From contig NZ_FSRE01000001.1 in the NCBI RefSeq assembly GCF_900141795.1, positions 310,001 to 374,000 on the forward strand: 64,000 nucleotides of DNA. Direction: 5' to 3'. The notes under the pieces were generated by a model. It saw nothing but the letters and a program-made list of their open reading frames with translations. It did no database searches and was not told the origin of the DNA. Source of the stretch: Sulfurivirga caldicuralii (GTDB taxonomy: Bacteria > Pseudomonadota > Gammaproteobacteria > Thiomicrospirales > Thiomicrospiraceae). Numbering within the stretch: the first letter of the stretch is position 1; each line of letters opens with the position of its first letter. Position numbers and translations under genes: made by a program. Positions 28,244 to 37,078 of this stretch are shown piece by piece.

Positions 28244-29749
28244 TCATCCGTTGTCAAAAGTGAGAGTGAAACCAATATCGCTGAGGTGCCTGGCTTCGGT
28301 TTCCAGGTCCAGCGCGGTGAGGGGGTGCTGGGCCAGCCAGTCATCATCGAACTGCAGGTGCAGGTGTTTCTTGTCCTTGAGGATAAGCAGCGGTTCGGGC
28401 AGGTCGGGTTCGCGGCCGCGGTGCAGGCGCACGGCGAGGCGCAGCAGAATGGTAAGGTTGCGCAGGCGCTTGTTGTGCGGTTCGATCAGGGCATCGAAGC
28501 GGCTCATGTCGATCTTGCCGCGGTGGTTGTACACCATGGCGGAAAGCATTTCCTTTTCCTGCTGGGAAAAGCCGGACAGCTCGGCGTTGGAGACCAGATA
28601 GGCGCTGTGGGCGCGGTATTTCTTCAGGCTGATGGCCTTGCCGGCCTCGTGGATTTCGGCGGCCCAGATGAGCAGCTTGCGGTAGTCGAAGTCGGGGCTG
28701 TGCAGTTTCCAGCTGTTGTGCACCTGCTTGAACAGGGCACGGGCGGTTTTGGCCACACGACTGGCCTGGGCGATATCCACCTGGGTCCAGCGCTGCAGGG
28801 CGCGGATACTGGTTTCGCGGCTGTCTTCGGCAATGAGGCGGCCGAGCAGGTCGTAAATGAGGCCCTCGCGCAGGGCGTGGTTGGAAACGCGCATGGCGTC
28901 GATGTCCAGCTCTTCGAACGCGGCGCTGAGCACGGCCAGCCCGCCCGCAATCACCGGGCGGCGCTCGTCTTTCAGGCCACTGATGTCCGCCTTGTCCACG
29001 TTGCCCGCCTTGATCAGAGCCGTGCGAATGTTGGCGAGCGCGTCGGGCGTGATGGCTTCGCCCCAGCCGTTGGCCTCGCAGATGACGCCAATGGACTTGA
29101 TGGTGCCGGAAGCGCCGTAGGCGGCATCCCAGCCCAGTTGCCGGAGCTGGCGTGAGTAGGGGCGCAGGATCTGACGGCAGCGGGTGATGGCGTGCTCGAA
29201 GCGTTTTGCACTGACGGCGCCTTCAGGGAAAAAGGACTGGCTGATGGAGACGCAGCCCATTTCCGTACTGGTAAGGTGTTCGTGGCTGTAGCCGCGCCCG
29301 ATGATGAATTCGGTGCTGCCGCCACCGATGTCGATGACGAGGCGCTGTTCGTCGGAGCGGGGCAGGCCGTGGGCCACGCCCAGATAGATGAGGCGGGCTT
29401 CTTCCTGCCCGGAGATGATGTGAATGTCGTGCCCCAGCGCCTTGCGCGCCTTTTTGAGAAAACGGGCGCTGTTTTTCATGTTGCGCAGGGTGTTGGTGCC
29501 CACACAGCGCACGTTTTCGGGGGGGATATTGGCGATGAGTTGGCCAAAGCGCGCCAGACAGTCAAGGGCACGCTCTTCGGCTTCCTTGCTCAGGCTGCCA
29601 TCAGGCTGCAGCCCGGCGCGCATGCGCACCATCTCCTTGTGGCGATCCACCGGCTGCATCTGCCCGTGCTGTTCGCGGGCGATGATCAGATGGAAGCTGT
29701 TGGAGCCCAGATCAATGGCGGCATAAAGGTTCTGATTGGATTCGTTCAT
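28244..29749 (-). CDS. ppx: Exopolyphosphatase (Ppx/GppA family)
   Basis: A 501-residue actin-like phosphatase that trims inorganic polyphosphate from its ends. YAAIDLGSNSFHLIIA (phosphate 1 loop), ISGQEEARLIYLG and VIDIGGGSTEFIIG are present. A C-terminal HD-like helical domain contains WAAEIHEAGKAIS. Its start overlaps the ppk stop (ATGA), so synthesis and breakdown of polyphosphate share a transcript. GppA cannot be fully excluded, but linkage to ppk favours Ppx. Confidence 0.94.
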   Translation of the reverse strand: MNESNQNLYAAIDLGSNSFHLIIAREQHGQMQPVDRHKEMVRMRAGLQPDGSLSKEAEERALDCLARFGQLIANIPPENVRCVGTNTLRNMKNSARFLKKARKALGHDIHIISGQEEARLIYLGVAHGLPRSDEQRLVIDIGGGSTEFIIGRGYSHEHLTSTEMGCVSISQSFFPEGAVSAKRFEHAITRCRQILRPYSRQLRQLGWDAAYGASGTIKSIGVICEANGWGEAITPDALANIRTALIKAGNVDKADISGLKDERRPVIAGGLAVLSAAFEELDIDAMRVSNHALREGLIYDLLGRLIAEDSRETSIRALQRWTQVDIAQASRVAKTARALFKQVHNSWKLHSPDFDYRKLLIWAAEIHEAGKAISLKKYRAHSAYLVSNAELSGFSQQEKEMLSAMVYNHRGKIDMSRFDALIEPHNKRLRNLTILLRLAVRLHRGREPDLPEPLLILKDKKHLHLQFDDDWLAQHPLTALDLETEARHLSDIGFTLTFDNG

Positions 29750-31911
29750 GTTTCGCTGGCCGTGTTGTATTTGTCAATGAGCGCCTGCTGCGCGCTGAAG
29801 GGCTGTTCGCCTTCTTCAGGATGCAGGCGCAGGTAGGTGCCGTCGGGCTGCAGCGCCCAGGCGCCCTGATTGTCCTGCAGATAAAGGGCGAGTCCTTCGG
29901 TATAGACCTTCTGGAAATGGTCCGGCTCGAGGATGGGGGTGGCGGTCTCCACGCGTCCTTTCAGGTTGCGCCGCATCCAGTCGGCGCTGGAAATGTAGAG
30001 TTCCGGCCGTTCGCCATGGTTTTCGAAGTAATAGACGCGGTGGTGTTCGAGGAAACGCCCGACAATGGAGCGCACGCGGATGTTTTCCGACAGGCCGGGC
30101 ACGCCGGGGCGCAGGCAGCAGATGCCGCGCACGATCAGGTCGATCTCTACACCGGCCTGCGAGGCTTCGTAGAGGGCGTCGATCACCTGCTTGTCCTGCA
30201 GGCCGTTCATCTTGGCAAGGATGCGTGCGGGCTTGCCGGCGCGGGCGTTGTCAGCCTCGCGCTGAATGCGCTCGATGACGCCGCTGTGCAGAGTAAACGG
30301 CGCCTGCAGCAGGTATTGCAGATCCGGTGCGGCGCCCAGACTGGTAAGCTGCAGAAACACCTTGTTGACATCATGACAGATGCCTTCGTGGGCGGTGAGC
30401 AGGCCGAAGTCGGTATAGAAGCGGCTGGTGACATGGTGGTAGTTGCCGGTACCCAGATGGGCATATTGCGCCAGCCGGTCGTGTTCGCGGCGCACGATGT
30501 GAATCATCTTGGCGTGGGTCTTGTAGCCCACCACGCCATAGACCACGTGGGCGCCTGCTTCCTGCAGGCGGCGTGCCTGCTGAATATTGTTGTCCTCGTC
30601 GAAGCGGGCGCGCAGCTCCACCACCGCAGTGACCTCCTTGCCGGCGCGTGCGGCCCGCTCCAGCGCCGCGACGATGGGGGAATTTTCGCCGGTGCGGTAG
30701 AGGGTCATGCGGATGGCGAGCACATTGGGGTCGTCGGCCGCCTGATTGATGAAGTCCACCACCGGGGCAAAGGCTTCGTAGGGATGGTGCAGCAGGATGT
30801 CGCGCTGGCGGATCTGCTCGAAGATGTTCTTGGGTGCCTTGGCCTTGCTGCCGAACAGGAAGAAGCCTTTCTTGCCCGGCTTGCCTACGGTGGGCAGTGT
30901 GGGTTGAAACGGCGGGAACTTGAGGTCGGGGCGATCCACCATGTCGGGCACGGACATCAGCCGGTGCAGGTTGACCGGTCCGTGTACCTGATAGAGTTCG
31001 TCCTTGGTGAGGCGGAAACGGTCGAGCAGGTATTCCACCAGGTGCGGCGGGCAGTTGTCGGCCACTTCCAGGCGGATGGCCTCCCCGTACTGGCGCGTGG
31101 ACAGTTCCCCGGCCAGCGCCTTCATCAGGTCGTCCACTTCCTCTTCGTCGATGAAGAGGTTGGTGTTGCGCGTGACGCGGAACTGGTAACAGCCGGTGAC
31201 GGTCATGTTGGGAAAGAGCATGCCCACATTGGCGTGCAGGATCGAGGAAATGAAGACAAAATCATTGTCGCCGCCGCTGATTTCCTTGGGCATGCGGATC
31301 ACGCGCGGCAGGGTGCGCGGCACTGGTACCACCGCCATGGGAATGCGGCGGCCGAAGGCGTCTTCCCCTTCCAGCGATACAATGAAGTGCAGGCTCTTGT
31401 TCTGCACGCGCGGGAAGGGGTGCGCCGGGTCCAGACCGATGGGGCTGAGAATGGGCAGCATGTTGTCGATGAAGTATTGTCGCACCCAGGCCCGTTCGGC
31501 CTCGGTCCAGTTGGGGCGGCGCAGAAAGCGGATGCCTTCCTGGGCCAGCTCGGGAATGAGAATATGGTTAAAGGTGTCATACTGGTCTTCTACCAGCTTG
31601 TGTGCCTCGGCATTGAGCATCTTTATCGCTTCGGCAGGCGTGAGGCCGTCGGGGACAGTGCGCACATTGCTGTCGCCGAGCATTTCGTAGAGCGAGGCCA
31701 GCCGCACTTCGAAGAATTCGTCCATGTTGGCAAACGAAATGCACAGGAACTTGAGTCGCTCCAGCAGTGGCACCTTTGGATCTTGCGCCATTTCCAGCAC
31801 GCGGCGGTTGAAGTTGAGCAGGCTTAGCTCACGATTGATATAGCGATTTTCCGGTTGGGGGGCAGGTGTTGTCGTCATGGATTTGGGCGCAAGTGAGTTA
31901 TTTAAAGTCAT
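29746..31911 (-). CDS. ppk1: Polyphosphate kinase
   Basis: Polymerises the gamma-phosphate of ATP into polyphosphate at the inner membrane. The protein is about 721 residues, with the N-terminal YINRELSLLNFNRRVL, the FANMDEFFEVR motif and the catalytic His in GYKTHAKMIHIVRRE. The start at 31911 has AAAGAG upstream. Met at 31878 lacks such a site, and the longest frame (to 32007) would run into the divergent RluA-like gene. It is the first gene of the long minus-strand run. Confidence 0.96.
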   Translation of the reverse strand: MTLNNSLAPKSMTTTPAPQPENRYINRELSLLNFNRRVLEMAQDPKVPLLERLKFLCISFANMDEFFEVRLASLYEMLGDSNVRTVPDGLTPAEAIKMLNAEAHKLVEDQYDTFNHILIPELAQEGIRFLRRPNWTEAERAWVRQYFIDNMLPILSPIGLDPAHPFPRVQNKSLHFIVSLEGEDAFGRRIPMAVVPVPRTLPRVIRMPKEISGGDNDFVFISSILHANVGMLFPNMTVTGCYQFRVTRNTNLFIDEEEVDDLMKALAGELSTRQYGEAIRLEVADNCPPHLVEYLLDRFRLTKDELYQVHGPVNLHRLMSVPDMVDRPDLKFPPFQPTLPTVGKPGKKGFFLFGSKAKAPKNIFEQIRQRDILLHHPYEAFAPVVDFINQAADDPNVLAIRMTLYRTGENSPIVAALERAARAGKEVTAVVELRARFDEDNNIQQARRLQEAGAHVVYGVVGYKTHAKMIHIVRREHDRLAQYAHLGTGNYHHVTSRFYTDFGLLTAHEGICHDVNKVFLQLTSLGAAPDLQYLLQAPFTLHSGVIERIQREADNARAGKPARILAKMNGLQDKQVIDALYEASQAGVEIDLIVRGICCLRPGVPGLSENIRVRSIVGRFLEHHRVYYFENHGERPELYISSADWMRRNLKGRVETATPILEPDHFQKVYTEGLALYLQDNQGAWALQPDGTYLRLHPEEGEQPFSAQQALIDKYNTASET

Positions 31912-31944
31912 TTTACTCTTTGCTGAAACGTGCGGGGTAGCGAG

Positions 31945-32784
31945 ATGAAGGGAAGCTGGCACGGCAGGGTGGAAGCGCCGATGCGTGCGGTGGATGCGCT
32001 GGCGCAACTGAGCGGTTTGTCCAGGGGTGCCGTCAAGCGCGCCATGAATGCCGGGGCGGCATGGACGAAGGAAAAGGGGCGACGGGTACGCCTGCGCAAG
32101 GCGACCCGGCTGTTGCCGGCCGGCACGCCCGTGTGGCTCTATTACGATGAGGCAGTACTATCGCAACCGATTCCCGAAGCGCAGTGTGTGCGGCGGGAAA
32201 AGGGCTGGAGCGTCTGGTTCAAGCCGGCCGGTCTTCTGACACAGGGCAATCAGTGGGGCGATGCGGCCAGCCTGCTGCGTCAGGCGGAAAGGGCGCTGGG
32301 ACGCCCAGTGTGGCTGGTTCATCGTCTGGATCGGGAAACCGCCGGGCTGGTGCTGCTGGCGCACCACCGCCAGGCCGCTGGTGCCCTGTCAAGGCAGTTT
32401 CAACAGCGGCAGGTGGAGAAGGGCTATCGTGCGTGGGTCAAGGGCGAGGTTCGTGAAGGCGGTATGATTGCTTTAGCGCTGGATGGCAAGCCTGCGCGTA
32501 CGCGATTTGAGGTGGTGCGCACCGTGGCAGCGCCCCTGCCGATGACGGAGGTGGACATCACGCTGGAAACAGGCCGGCTGCACCAGATTCGTCGCCATTT
32601 TGCTGAACTGGGGCATCCTGTGGTGGGCGACCCCCGCTACGGCGGTGCGGCACCGTTGCCGCTGCAGCTGCTGGCCTATCGCTTGCGCTTTCGGGATTTG
32701 AGCGATAAGGTCATTGAAGCGGGCTGGCCGCGCGCGCAGTGGGCTGAAGCCGGTTTTTACCAGCGTGAGGAGGGCGTTGCATGA
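31945..32784 (+). CDS. RluA-family pseudouridine synthase
   Basis: A 279-residue pseudouridine synthase. The catalytic Asp lies in HRLDRETAGLVLL, and the C-terminal LETGRLHQIRRHFAELGHPVVGDPRYGG is typical. The N terminus (about 1-60) looks like a worn S4 domain. The target RNA cannot be told; the small size and domain plan resemble TruC-like members. The start is ATG at 31945, with GTG at 31930 as an alternative. Its stop overlaps the following dehydrogenase start. Confidence 0.87.
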   Translation: MKGSWHGRVEAPMRAVDALAQLSGLSRGAVKRAMNAGAAWTKEKGRRVRLRKATRLLPAGTPVWLYYDEAVLSQPIPEAQCVRREKGWSVWFKPAGLLTQGNQWGDAASLLRQAERALGRPVWLVHRLDRETAGLVLLAHHRQAAGALSRQFQQRQVEKGYRAWVKGEVREGGMIALALDGKPARTRFEVVRTVAAPLPMTEVDITLETGRLHQIRRHFAELGHPVVGDPRYGGAAPLPLQLLAYRLRFRDLSDKVIEAGWPRAQWAEAGFYQREEGVA

Positions 32785-33761
32785 AAGTGGAGTTTTACAG
32801 TGTGCGGCCTTACGAGCAGCAGCGGCTGGAAGCCTTGTTGCCGGAAGACTGGGTGGTGCACTTTAATGAAGCGCACTTGGGGCCGGATACGGTGGCACAG
32901 TGTCCGGCGGCGGATGCGGTCAGTCTGTTTGTAAGCGACTGGGCGGATGCGCAGGTACTGGAGAAGCTGGTCGAAAAGGGGGTGCGCATGCTCATGCTGC
33001 GCAGTGCCGGCTTCGATCATGTGGATCTGGCGGTGGCGCGCAGACTGGGTATGCGTGTGGGGCGGGTGCCGGCCTATTCGCCCCATGCGGTGGCGGATCA
33101 TACGCTGGCATTGCTGTTGACGCTGGTGCGGCGCATTCATTTGGCGCAGGACAAGGTGCGGCGTGCCGATTTCTGCCTGCAGGGGCTGATGGGGTTTGAT
33201 CTGAATGGCAAGCGCGCCGCTGTGATTGGATTGGGCAGGATTGGTCGATTGGTGGCGCAGCGGTTGCAGGCTTTTGGCTGTGAGGTGGTGGGGCATGACC
33301 CCTATGCGCAGGTGGTGGGCGTGCCCGATGTGTCGCTGGAAGAGGCCCTTGAGGTGTCTGATATCGTCTCGCTAAACTGCCCGCTGACGCCCGAAACCCG
33401 CCATCTGCTCAATGCGGAGCGGTTGCAAAAGATGAAACCGGGGGCCGTCGTGGTGAATACCGGTCGCGGGGCGCTGATTGATACAGCTGCGTTGCTGGAT
33501 GCGCTCAGGTCGGACCATCTGGGCGGGGCGGCGCTGGATGTGTATGAATTCGAACGGGGCCTGTTTTTCGAGGACCATCGTGACGAAGGAATACGGGATC
33601 CAATGCTGGCGCAACTGATGGCACTACCCAATGTGGTGATTACGGGGCATCAGGCGTTTTTAACCCAGGAGGCGGTCGAGAATATCGCGCGCACGACCGT
33701 GGCCACACTGCAGGCGTGGGCACAGGATCCAGCGGTAGCGGGTGAGAACTTTTTGTGTTGA
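32781..33761 (+). CDS. ldhA: D-lactate dehydrogenase-type 2-hydroxyacid dehydrogenase
   Basis: NAD-dependent D-2-hydroxyacid dehydrogenase of 326 residues, closest in plan to LdhA, which reduces pyruvate to D-lactate. The dinucleotide-binding loop is VIGLGRIGRLVA. The active-site Arg lies in NTGRGALID, with Glu and aromatic residues in DVYEFERGLFFEDH and the catalytic His in ITGHQAFLT. The EFERGLFFEDH segment is characteristic of D-LDH rather than phosphoglycerate dehydrogenase. A hairpin follows. Confidence 0.92.
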   Translation: MKVEFYSVRPYEQQRLEALLPEDWVVHFNEAHLGPDTVAQCPAADAVSLFVSDWADAQVLEKLVEKGVRMLMLRSAGFDHVDLAVARRLGMRVGRVPAYSPHAVADHTLALLLTLVRRIHLAQDKVRRADFCLQGLMGFDLNGKRAAVIGLGRIGRLVAQRLQAFGCEVVGHDPYAQVVGVPDVSLEEALEVSDIVSLNCPLTPETRHLLNAERLQKMKPGAVVVNTGRGALIDTAALLDALRSDHLGGAALDVYEFERGLFFEDHRDEGIRDPMLAQLMALPNVVITGHQAFLTQEAVENIARTTVATLQAWAQDPAVAGENFLC

Positions 33762-33767
33762 TACAAA

Positions 33768-33790
33768 AACGCCCCGGCGAGCGGGGCGTT
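33768..33790. terminator. Bidirectional intrinsic terminator (ldhA / csp)
   Basis: Stem AACGCCCC/GGGGCGTT with a 7-base loop. Flanking T runs occur on both strands, longer on the minus strand where it ends csp. Confidence 0.85.
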
Positions 33791-33811
33791 TAAGACGAAA
33801 CGTGGCTGCGT

Positions 33812-34021
33812 TTACAGCGGGGTTACGTTTTCGGCCTGAGGGCCTTTTTGACCTTGGGTCACTTCCATGGTCACTTGCTGGCCTTCCAGCAGGGTGCGAC
33901 GACCGCTGCCATTGATGGCGGAGAAGTGAACAAATACGTCAGGACCATTTTCCTGCTCGATGAAACCATAACCTTTTTCGTCGTTGAACCATTTAACGGT
34001 TCCGTTTACTGCATTTGACAT
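33812..34021 (-). CDS. Cold-shock protein, CspA family
   Basis: A 69-residue single-domain nucleic-acid-binding protein. RNP1 (KGYGFI) and RNP2 (VFVHFSAI) are intact, with the usual [12 protein letters not shown] start. Family members act as RNA chaperones. It starts with ATG at 34021. The roughly 160 bases upstream, shared with divergent gcvH, are AT-rich and could hold a structured leader, but I cannot define one. Paralogue identity (CspA, CspC, CspD or other) cannot be assigned. Confidence 0.96.
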   Translation of the reverse strand: MSNAVNGTVKWFNDEKGYGFIEQENGPDVFVHFSAINGSGRRTLLEGQQVTMEVTQGQKGPQAENVTPL

Positions 34022-34140
34022 AACTGTGTAACTCTTACAAAGTAAAACAAAAACGTGCCGGCTGTCGCAAGCACTGAGGCCACCTTAACAGTGAACGCCT
34101 TTGCGGTCAAACACTTTCGTAATTATTTTTCCGTCGGCGG

Positions 34141-34146
34141 TAAAAT
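34141..34146 (+). promoter_or_regulatory. Candidate -10 box for gcvH
   Basis: TAAAAT followed by GGGGCGC, 35 bases before the gcvH start; no clear -35. Confidence 0.35.
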
Positions 34147-34181
34147 GGGGCGCATTCATCACCACACTGGAAGGACATCCC

Positions 34182-34568
34182 ATGAGCAATCTGCCCGCAC
34201 ATCTGAAATATGCCGAGACGCACGAATGGGCCTGGCTGGATGAGAACGGCGAGGTCGTCGTCGGCATTACCGACCATGCCCAGGAGGCGCTGGGGGACAT
34301 CATGCACGTGGACCTGCCCGAGGTGGGCGACATTGTGCGCGCCGGCGATGCGGTGGCGGTGATCGAGTCGGTCAAGACCGCATCTGACATCCATGCGCCG
34401 GTAGATGGGGAGATTGTCGCCATCAACGAGGCGCTGGAAGACGAGCCGGAGCGGGTCAATGACGAGCCTTATGACGGCGGCTGGCTGTTTCGCATTCAAC
34501 CGGCGGATGCCAGTCAGCTGGATGAATTGCTCAGCCCCGAGGCGTACGCCACGGCGACCACGGAATAG
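34182..34568 (+). CDS. gcvH: Glycine cleavage system H protein
   Basis: Lipoyl carrier of 128 residues that shuttles the aminomethyl group in glycine cleavage. The lipoylated Lys is in [11 protein letters not shown], and [28 protein letters not shown] is canonical. The start at 34182 follows AAGGA. The usual partners gcvT and gcvP are not adjacent, so it could also serve as a lipoate donor. The stop TAG runs directly into a dispersed element. Confidence 0.95.
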   Translation: MSNLPAHLKYAETHEWAWLDENGEVVVGITDHAQEALGDIMHVDLPEVGDIVRAGDAVAVIESVKTASDIHAPVDGEIVAINEALEDEPERVNDEPYDGGWLFRIQPADASQLDELLSPEAYATATTE

Positions 34569-34587
34569 GGGGGTCCCCGACTTTTTT
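34568..34587 (-). repeat. Dispersed 20-base element, copy 5 (behind gcvH)
   Basis: GGGGGGTCCCCGACTTTTTT; its first G is the last base of the gcvH stop. On the minus strand an A5-N8 arm (CGAAAAATGGTCCCG) precedes it, partly matching the long form. Confidence 0.93.
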
Positions 34588-34620
34588 CGGGACCATTTTT
34601 CGCCGCCCTGGCGCAGCGGT

Positions 34621-34626
34621 TAAAAT
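34621..34626 (+). promoter_or_regulatory. Candidate -10 box for argS
   Basis: TAAAAT followed by ACGCGCC, 40 bases before argS. No strong -35. The dispersed element lies 33 bases upstream. Confidence 0.4.
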
Positions 34627-34665
34627 ACGCGCCTTTCGCCAACCTATAGACCAGTTTGAGGCCCC

Positions 34666-36420
34666 ATGAAGCAGAAAATCGCCGCAACGCTCGATCAGGC
34701 CCTGCAGCAGCTGAAAAGCGCAGGCCATGTTCCCGCCGAGATTGAACCGCAGATTCGCGTGGATCACACCCGTGACAAGGCGCATGGCGACTTTGCCACC
34801 AACCTTGCCATGATGCTGGCCAAGCCGTGCGGCATGGCGCCCCGGCAGGTGGCGGAACTGCTGGTGGATGCGCTGCCGGACACGGCGTGGCTGGTGAAGG
34901 TGGAGATCGCCGGACCGGGCTTTATCAACTTTTTTGTGGAGACCGCGAGCCAGTATGACGTAATCCGCGCGGTGCTGGCAGAGGGCGAGCGCTTTGGCCG
35001 CTCCGGCGCCGGCGGCGGTGAAAAGGTGCTGGTAGAGTTCGTATCCGCCAACCCCACCGGGCCGCTGCATGTGGGGCACGGACGCGGCGCGGCCTATGGG
35101 GCGTCGGTAAGTAATCTGCTTGAGGCGGCCGGCTACAGCGTGCATCGCGAGTACTATGTCAACGATGCCGGCCGGCAGATGGACATTCTCGCCACCTCCG
35201 TGTGGCTGCGGTATCTGGAGTTGCTGGGCGAGCAGGTCGATTTCCCCAGCAACGGCTATCAGGGCGACTATATCCGCGATACCGCGCGGCGGCTGAAGGA
35301 CCGTTTCGGCGAGGCGTTGCACCGTCCGCTGGATGAAGTCTATAAAAATGTGCCGCCGGATGCGCCGGAAGGGGACAAGGAAGCGCACATCGATGCGCTG
35401 ATCGCCAATGCCAAGGCGCTGCTGCAGGATCAGTACGCGGTGGTGCATCAGGCGGCGCTGGACGACATTCTCACTGACATCAAGGAAGACCTGGCCGAGT
35501 TTCGCGTGCATTTCGACACCTGGTTCTCTGAAAAGAGTCTATTCGACACCGGCCTGGTGGACGAGACCATTGCCCGTCTGCAGGCGGCTGGCAAGATTTA
35601 CGAAAAGGATGGCGCGCTCTGGTTCCGTTCCACCGAATACGGCGATGAGAAGGATCGCGTCGTGGTGCGGGAAAACGGCATCAAGACCTATTTTGCCTCG
35701 GATATCGCCTACCATCTGAACAAGTTCGAGCGCGGCTTCGAGCGCCTGATCGATATCTGGGGGGCGGATCACCACGGCTATATTCCCCGGGTGCGCGCTG
35801 CGCTGAAGGCGCTGGATCTGAACGATGCCGCGCTGGAGGTGCTGCTGGTGCAGTTCGCCACCCTGTGGCGCGGCGGCGAAAAGGTGCCCATGTCCACCCG
35901 TTCCGGCCAGTTTGTCACCCTGCGCGAGCTGCGCGAAGAGGTGGGTGTGGACGCAGCGCGCTTTTTCTATGTGATGCGCAAGTCCGAGCAGCACATGGAC
36001 TTTGATCTGGATCTGGCCAAGTCCCAGAGCAACGACAACCCGGTGTACTACATTCAATATGCCCACGCACGTATTGCGTCGGTGCTGCGCCAGGCGGAAG
36101 AAAAGGGCATGCCGTGGGACCGTAAGGCGGGTGAGGCATCGCTGAATCTGCTGGTGGATGAGCGTGAACAGGCGCTGGCGAGTGAGCTGGCGCGCTATCC
36201 GGAACTGATCGTGCGCGCCGCCCACGGGCGTGAACCGCATTTGCTGGCCTATTATCTGCGCGATCTGGCCGGTCAGCTGCACAGCTACTATAACGCCACC
36301 CCATTCCTGGTGGAGGAAGCACCACTGCGCAATGCCCGCCTGACACTGGTGGTGGCGGTCAAGCAGGTGATCTACAACGGTCTGGCGCTGCTGGGTGTAT
36401 CGGCGCCGGAGCAGATGTGA
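34666..36420 (+). CDS. argS: Arginyl-tRNA synthetase
   Basis: Class I synthetase of 584 residues. The N-terminal Add1 domain is followed by the catalytic core with FVSANPTGPLHVGHGRGA (HIGH motif as HVGH). The KMSKS-equivalent region reads KVPMSTRSGQFVTL, and a C-terminal DALR anticodon-binding domain includes YAHARIASVLRQ. The length is normal. An SPOR-domain gene follows 4 bases after the stop, a common gammaproteobacterial pair. Confidence 0.97.
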   Translation: MKQKIAATLDQALQQLKSAGHVPAEIEPQIRVDHTRDKAHGDFATNLAMMLAKPCGMAPRQVAELLVDALPDTAWLVKVEIAGPGFINFFVETASQYDVIRAVLAEGERFGRSGAGGGEKVLVEFVSANPTGPLHVGHGRGAAYGASVSNLLEAAGYSVHREYYVNDAGRQMDILATSVWLRYLELLGEQVDFPSNGYQGDYIRDTARRLKDRFGEALHRPLDEVYKNVPPDAPEGDKEAHIDALIANAKALLQDQYAVVHQAALDDILTDIKEDLAEFRVHFDTWFSEKSLFDTGLVDETIARLQAAGKIYEKDGALWFRSTEYGDEKDRVVVRENGIKTYFASDIAYHLNKFERGFERLIDIWGADHHGYIPRVRAALKALDLNDAALEVLLVQFATLWRGGEKVPMSTRSGQFVTLRELREEVGVDAARFFYVMRKSEQHMDFDLDLAKSQSNDNPVYYIQYAHARIASVLRQAEEKGMPWDRKAGEASLNLLVDEREQALASELARYPELIVRAAHGREPHLLAYYLRDLAGQLHSYYNATPFLVEEAPLRNARLTLVVAVKQVIYNGLALLGVSAPEQM

Positions 36421-36424
36421 GGTC

Positions 36425-37078
36425 ATGAGCCGCTATCACGCCCGTCGTCAGCCCTATGTGAGACAGTCCCAGCAGCAGCGCATGACGCAGGCGCGTCAGC
36501 GCCGGCTGTGGATCGCTGGGGGGATTGGACTGTCGCTGGCGTTTGTAGCCGGTTATTTTGTTGCCAGCCATTTTCTCCACGGCCACAGCCGCGCCTCGCA
36601 GTCCAGCCCAACAGTCTTTCAGCAGGCTGCAGCGCAGAAGGAAGCCGGGCTAACGTCGCAATCAGCCGCTGCGGTGAAGCAGCCACAAGTGGAAGCACCT
36701 CAGCCGGAAAAGGCAGAGGGCATGTCGGAGTTCAGCTTTTACACCAGTCTGCCGCGGGAAAAGGTGCAGGTGGATGCAAAGCCGTTGCCGATCAGGCTCG
36801 AGCAGCCGGTGGTCATAGTGGCGGGAACGTTTCGGAGTCAGGAGCGTGCACAGAAGGAACTGGCGCGCCTGGCGCGTCAGGGCTTCAAGCTGCGCATTGT
36901 GCCCCGGCAGGTGAATGGTCGCACGCTCTATCAACTGCGCACGGCGCCCCTGGACAACAAGCTGGATGTCAATCTGCTGCGCAACCGCCTGGCGCAGGCG
37001 GGTGCACGGGTGCTGGTGGTGAAAACCCGATCAGCCGAGCCGAGTCAGTCGCACGAGTCGCATCAGCCGCAGCCTTGA
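36425..37078 (+). CDS. SPOR-domain cell-division protein, FtsN-like
   Basis: A bitopic inner-membrane protein of 217 residues: a basic cytoplasmic N terminus, one transmembrane helix (about 38-58), a Gln/Ala-rich periplasmic linker and a C-terminal SPOR domain (about 130-210) that would bind denuded septal peptidoglycan. The short FSFYTSLPREKV segment matches the FYxxLP motif of FtsN-like proteins. The argS-ftsN order supports this. The start at 36425 follows GTGAGGTC. The 3' end overlaps the convergent GGDEF gene by 16 bases. Confidence 0.82.
   Translation: MSRYHARRQPYVRQSQQQRMTQARQRRLWIAGGIGLSLAFVAGYFVASHFLHGHSRASQSSPTVFQQAAAQKEAGLTSQSAAAVKQPQVEAPQPEKAEGMSEFSFYTSLPREKVQVDAKPLPIRLEQPVVIVAGTFRSQERAQKELARLARQGFKLRIVPRQVNGRTLYQLRTAPLDNKLDVNLLRNRLAQAGARVLVVKTRSAEPSQSHESHQPQP

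Noticed and set aside
28694-28702. GAAGTCGGGGCTG in ppx resembles the core of the element
   Set aside because: It breaks after GTCGGGG and is ordinary coding sequence for a conserved Ppx segment.
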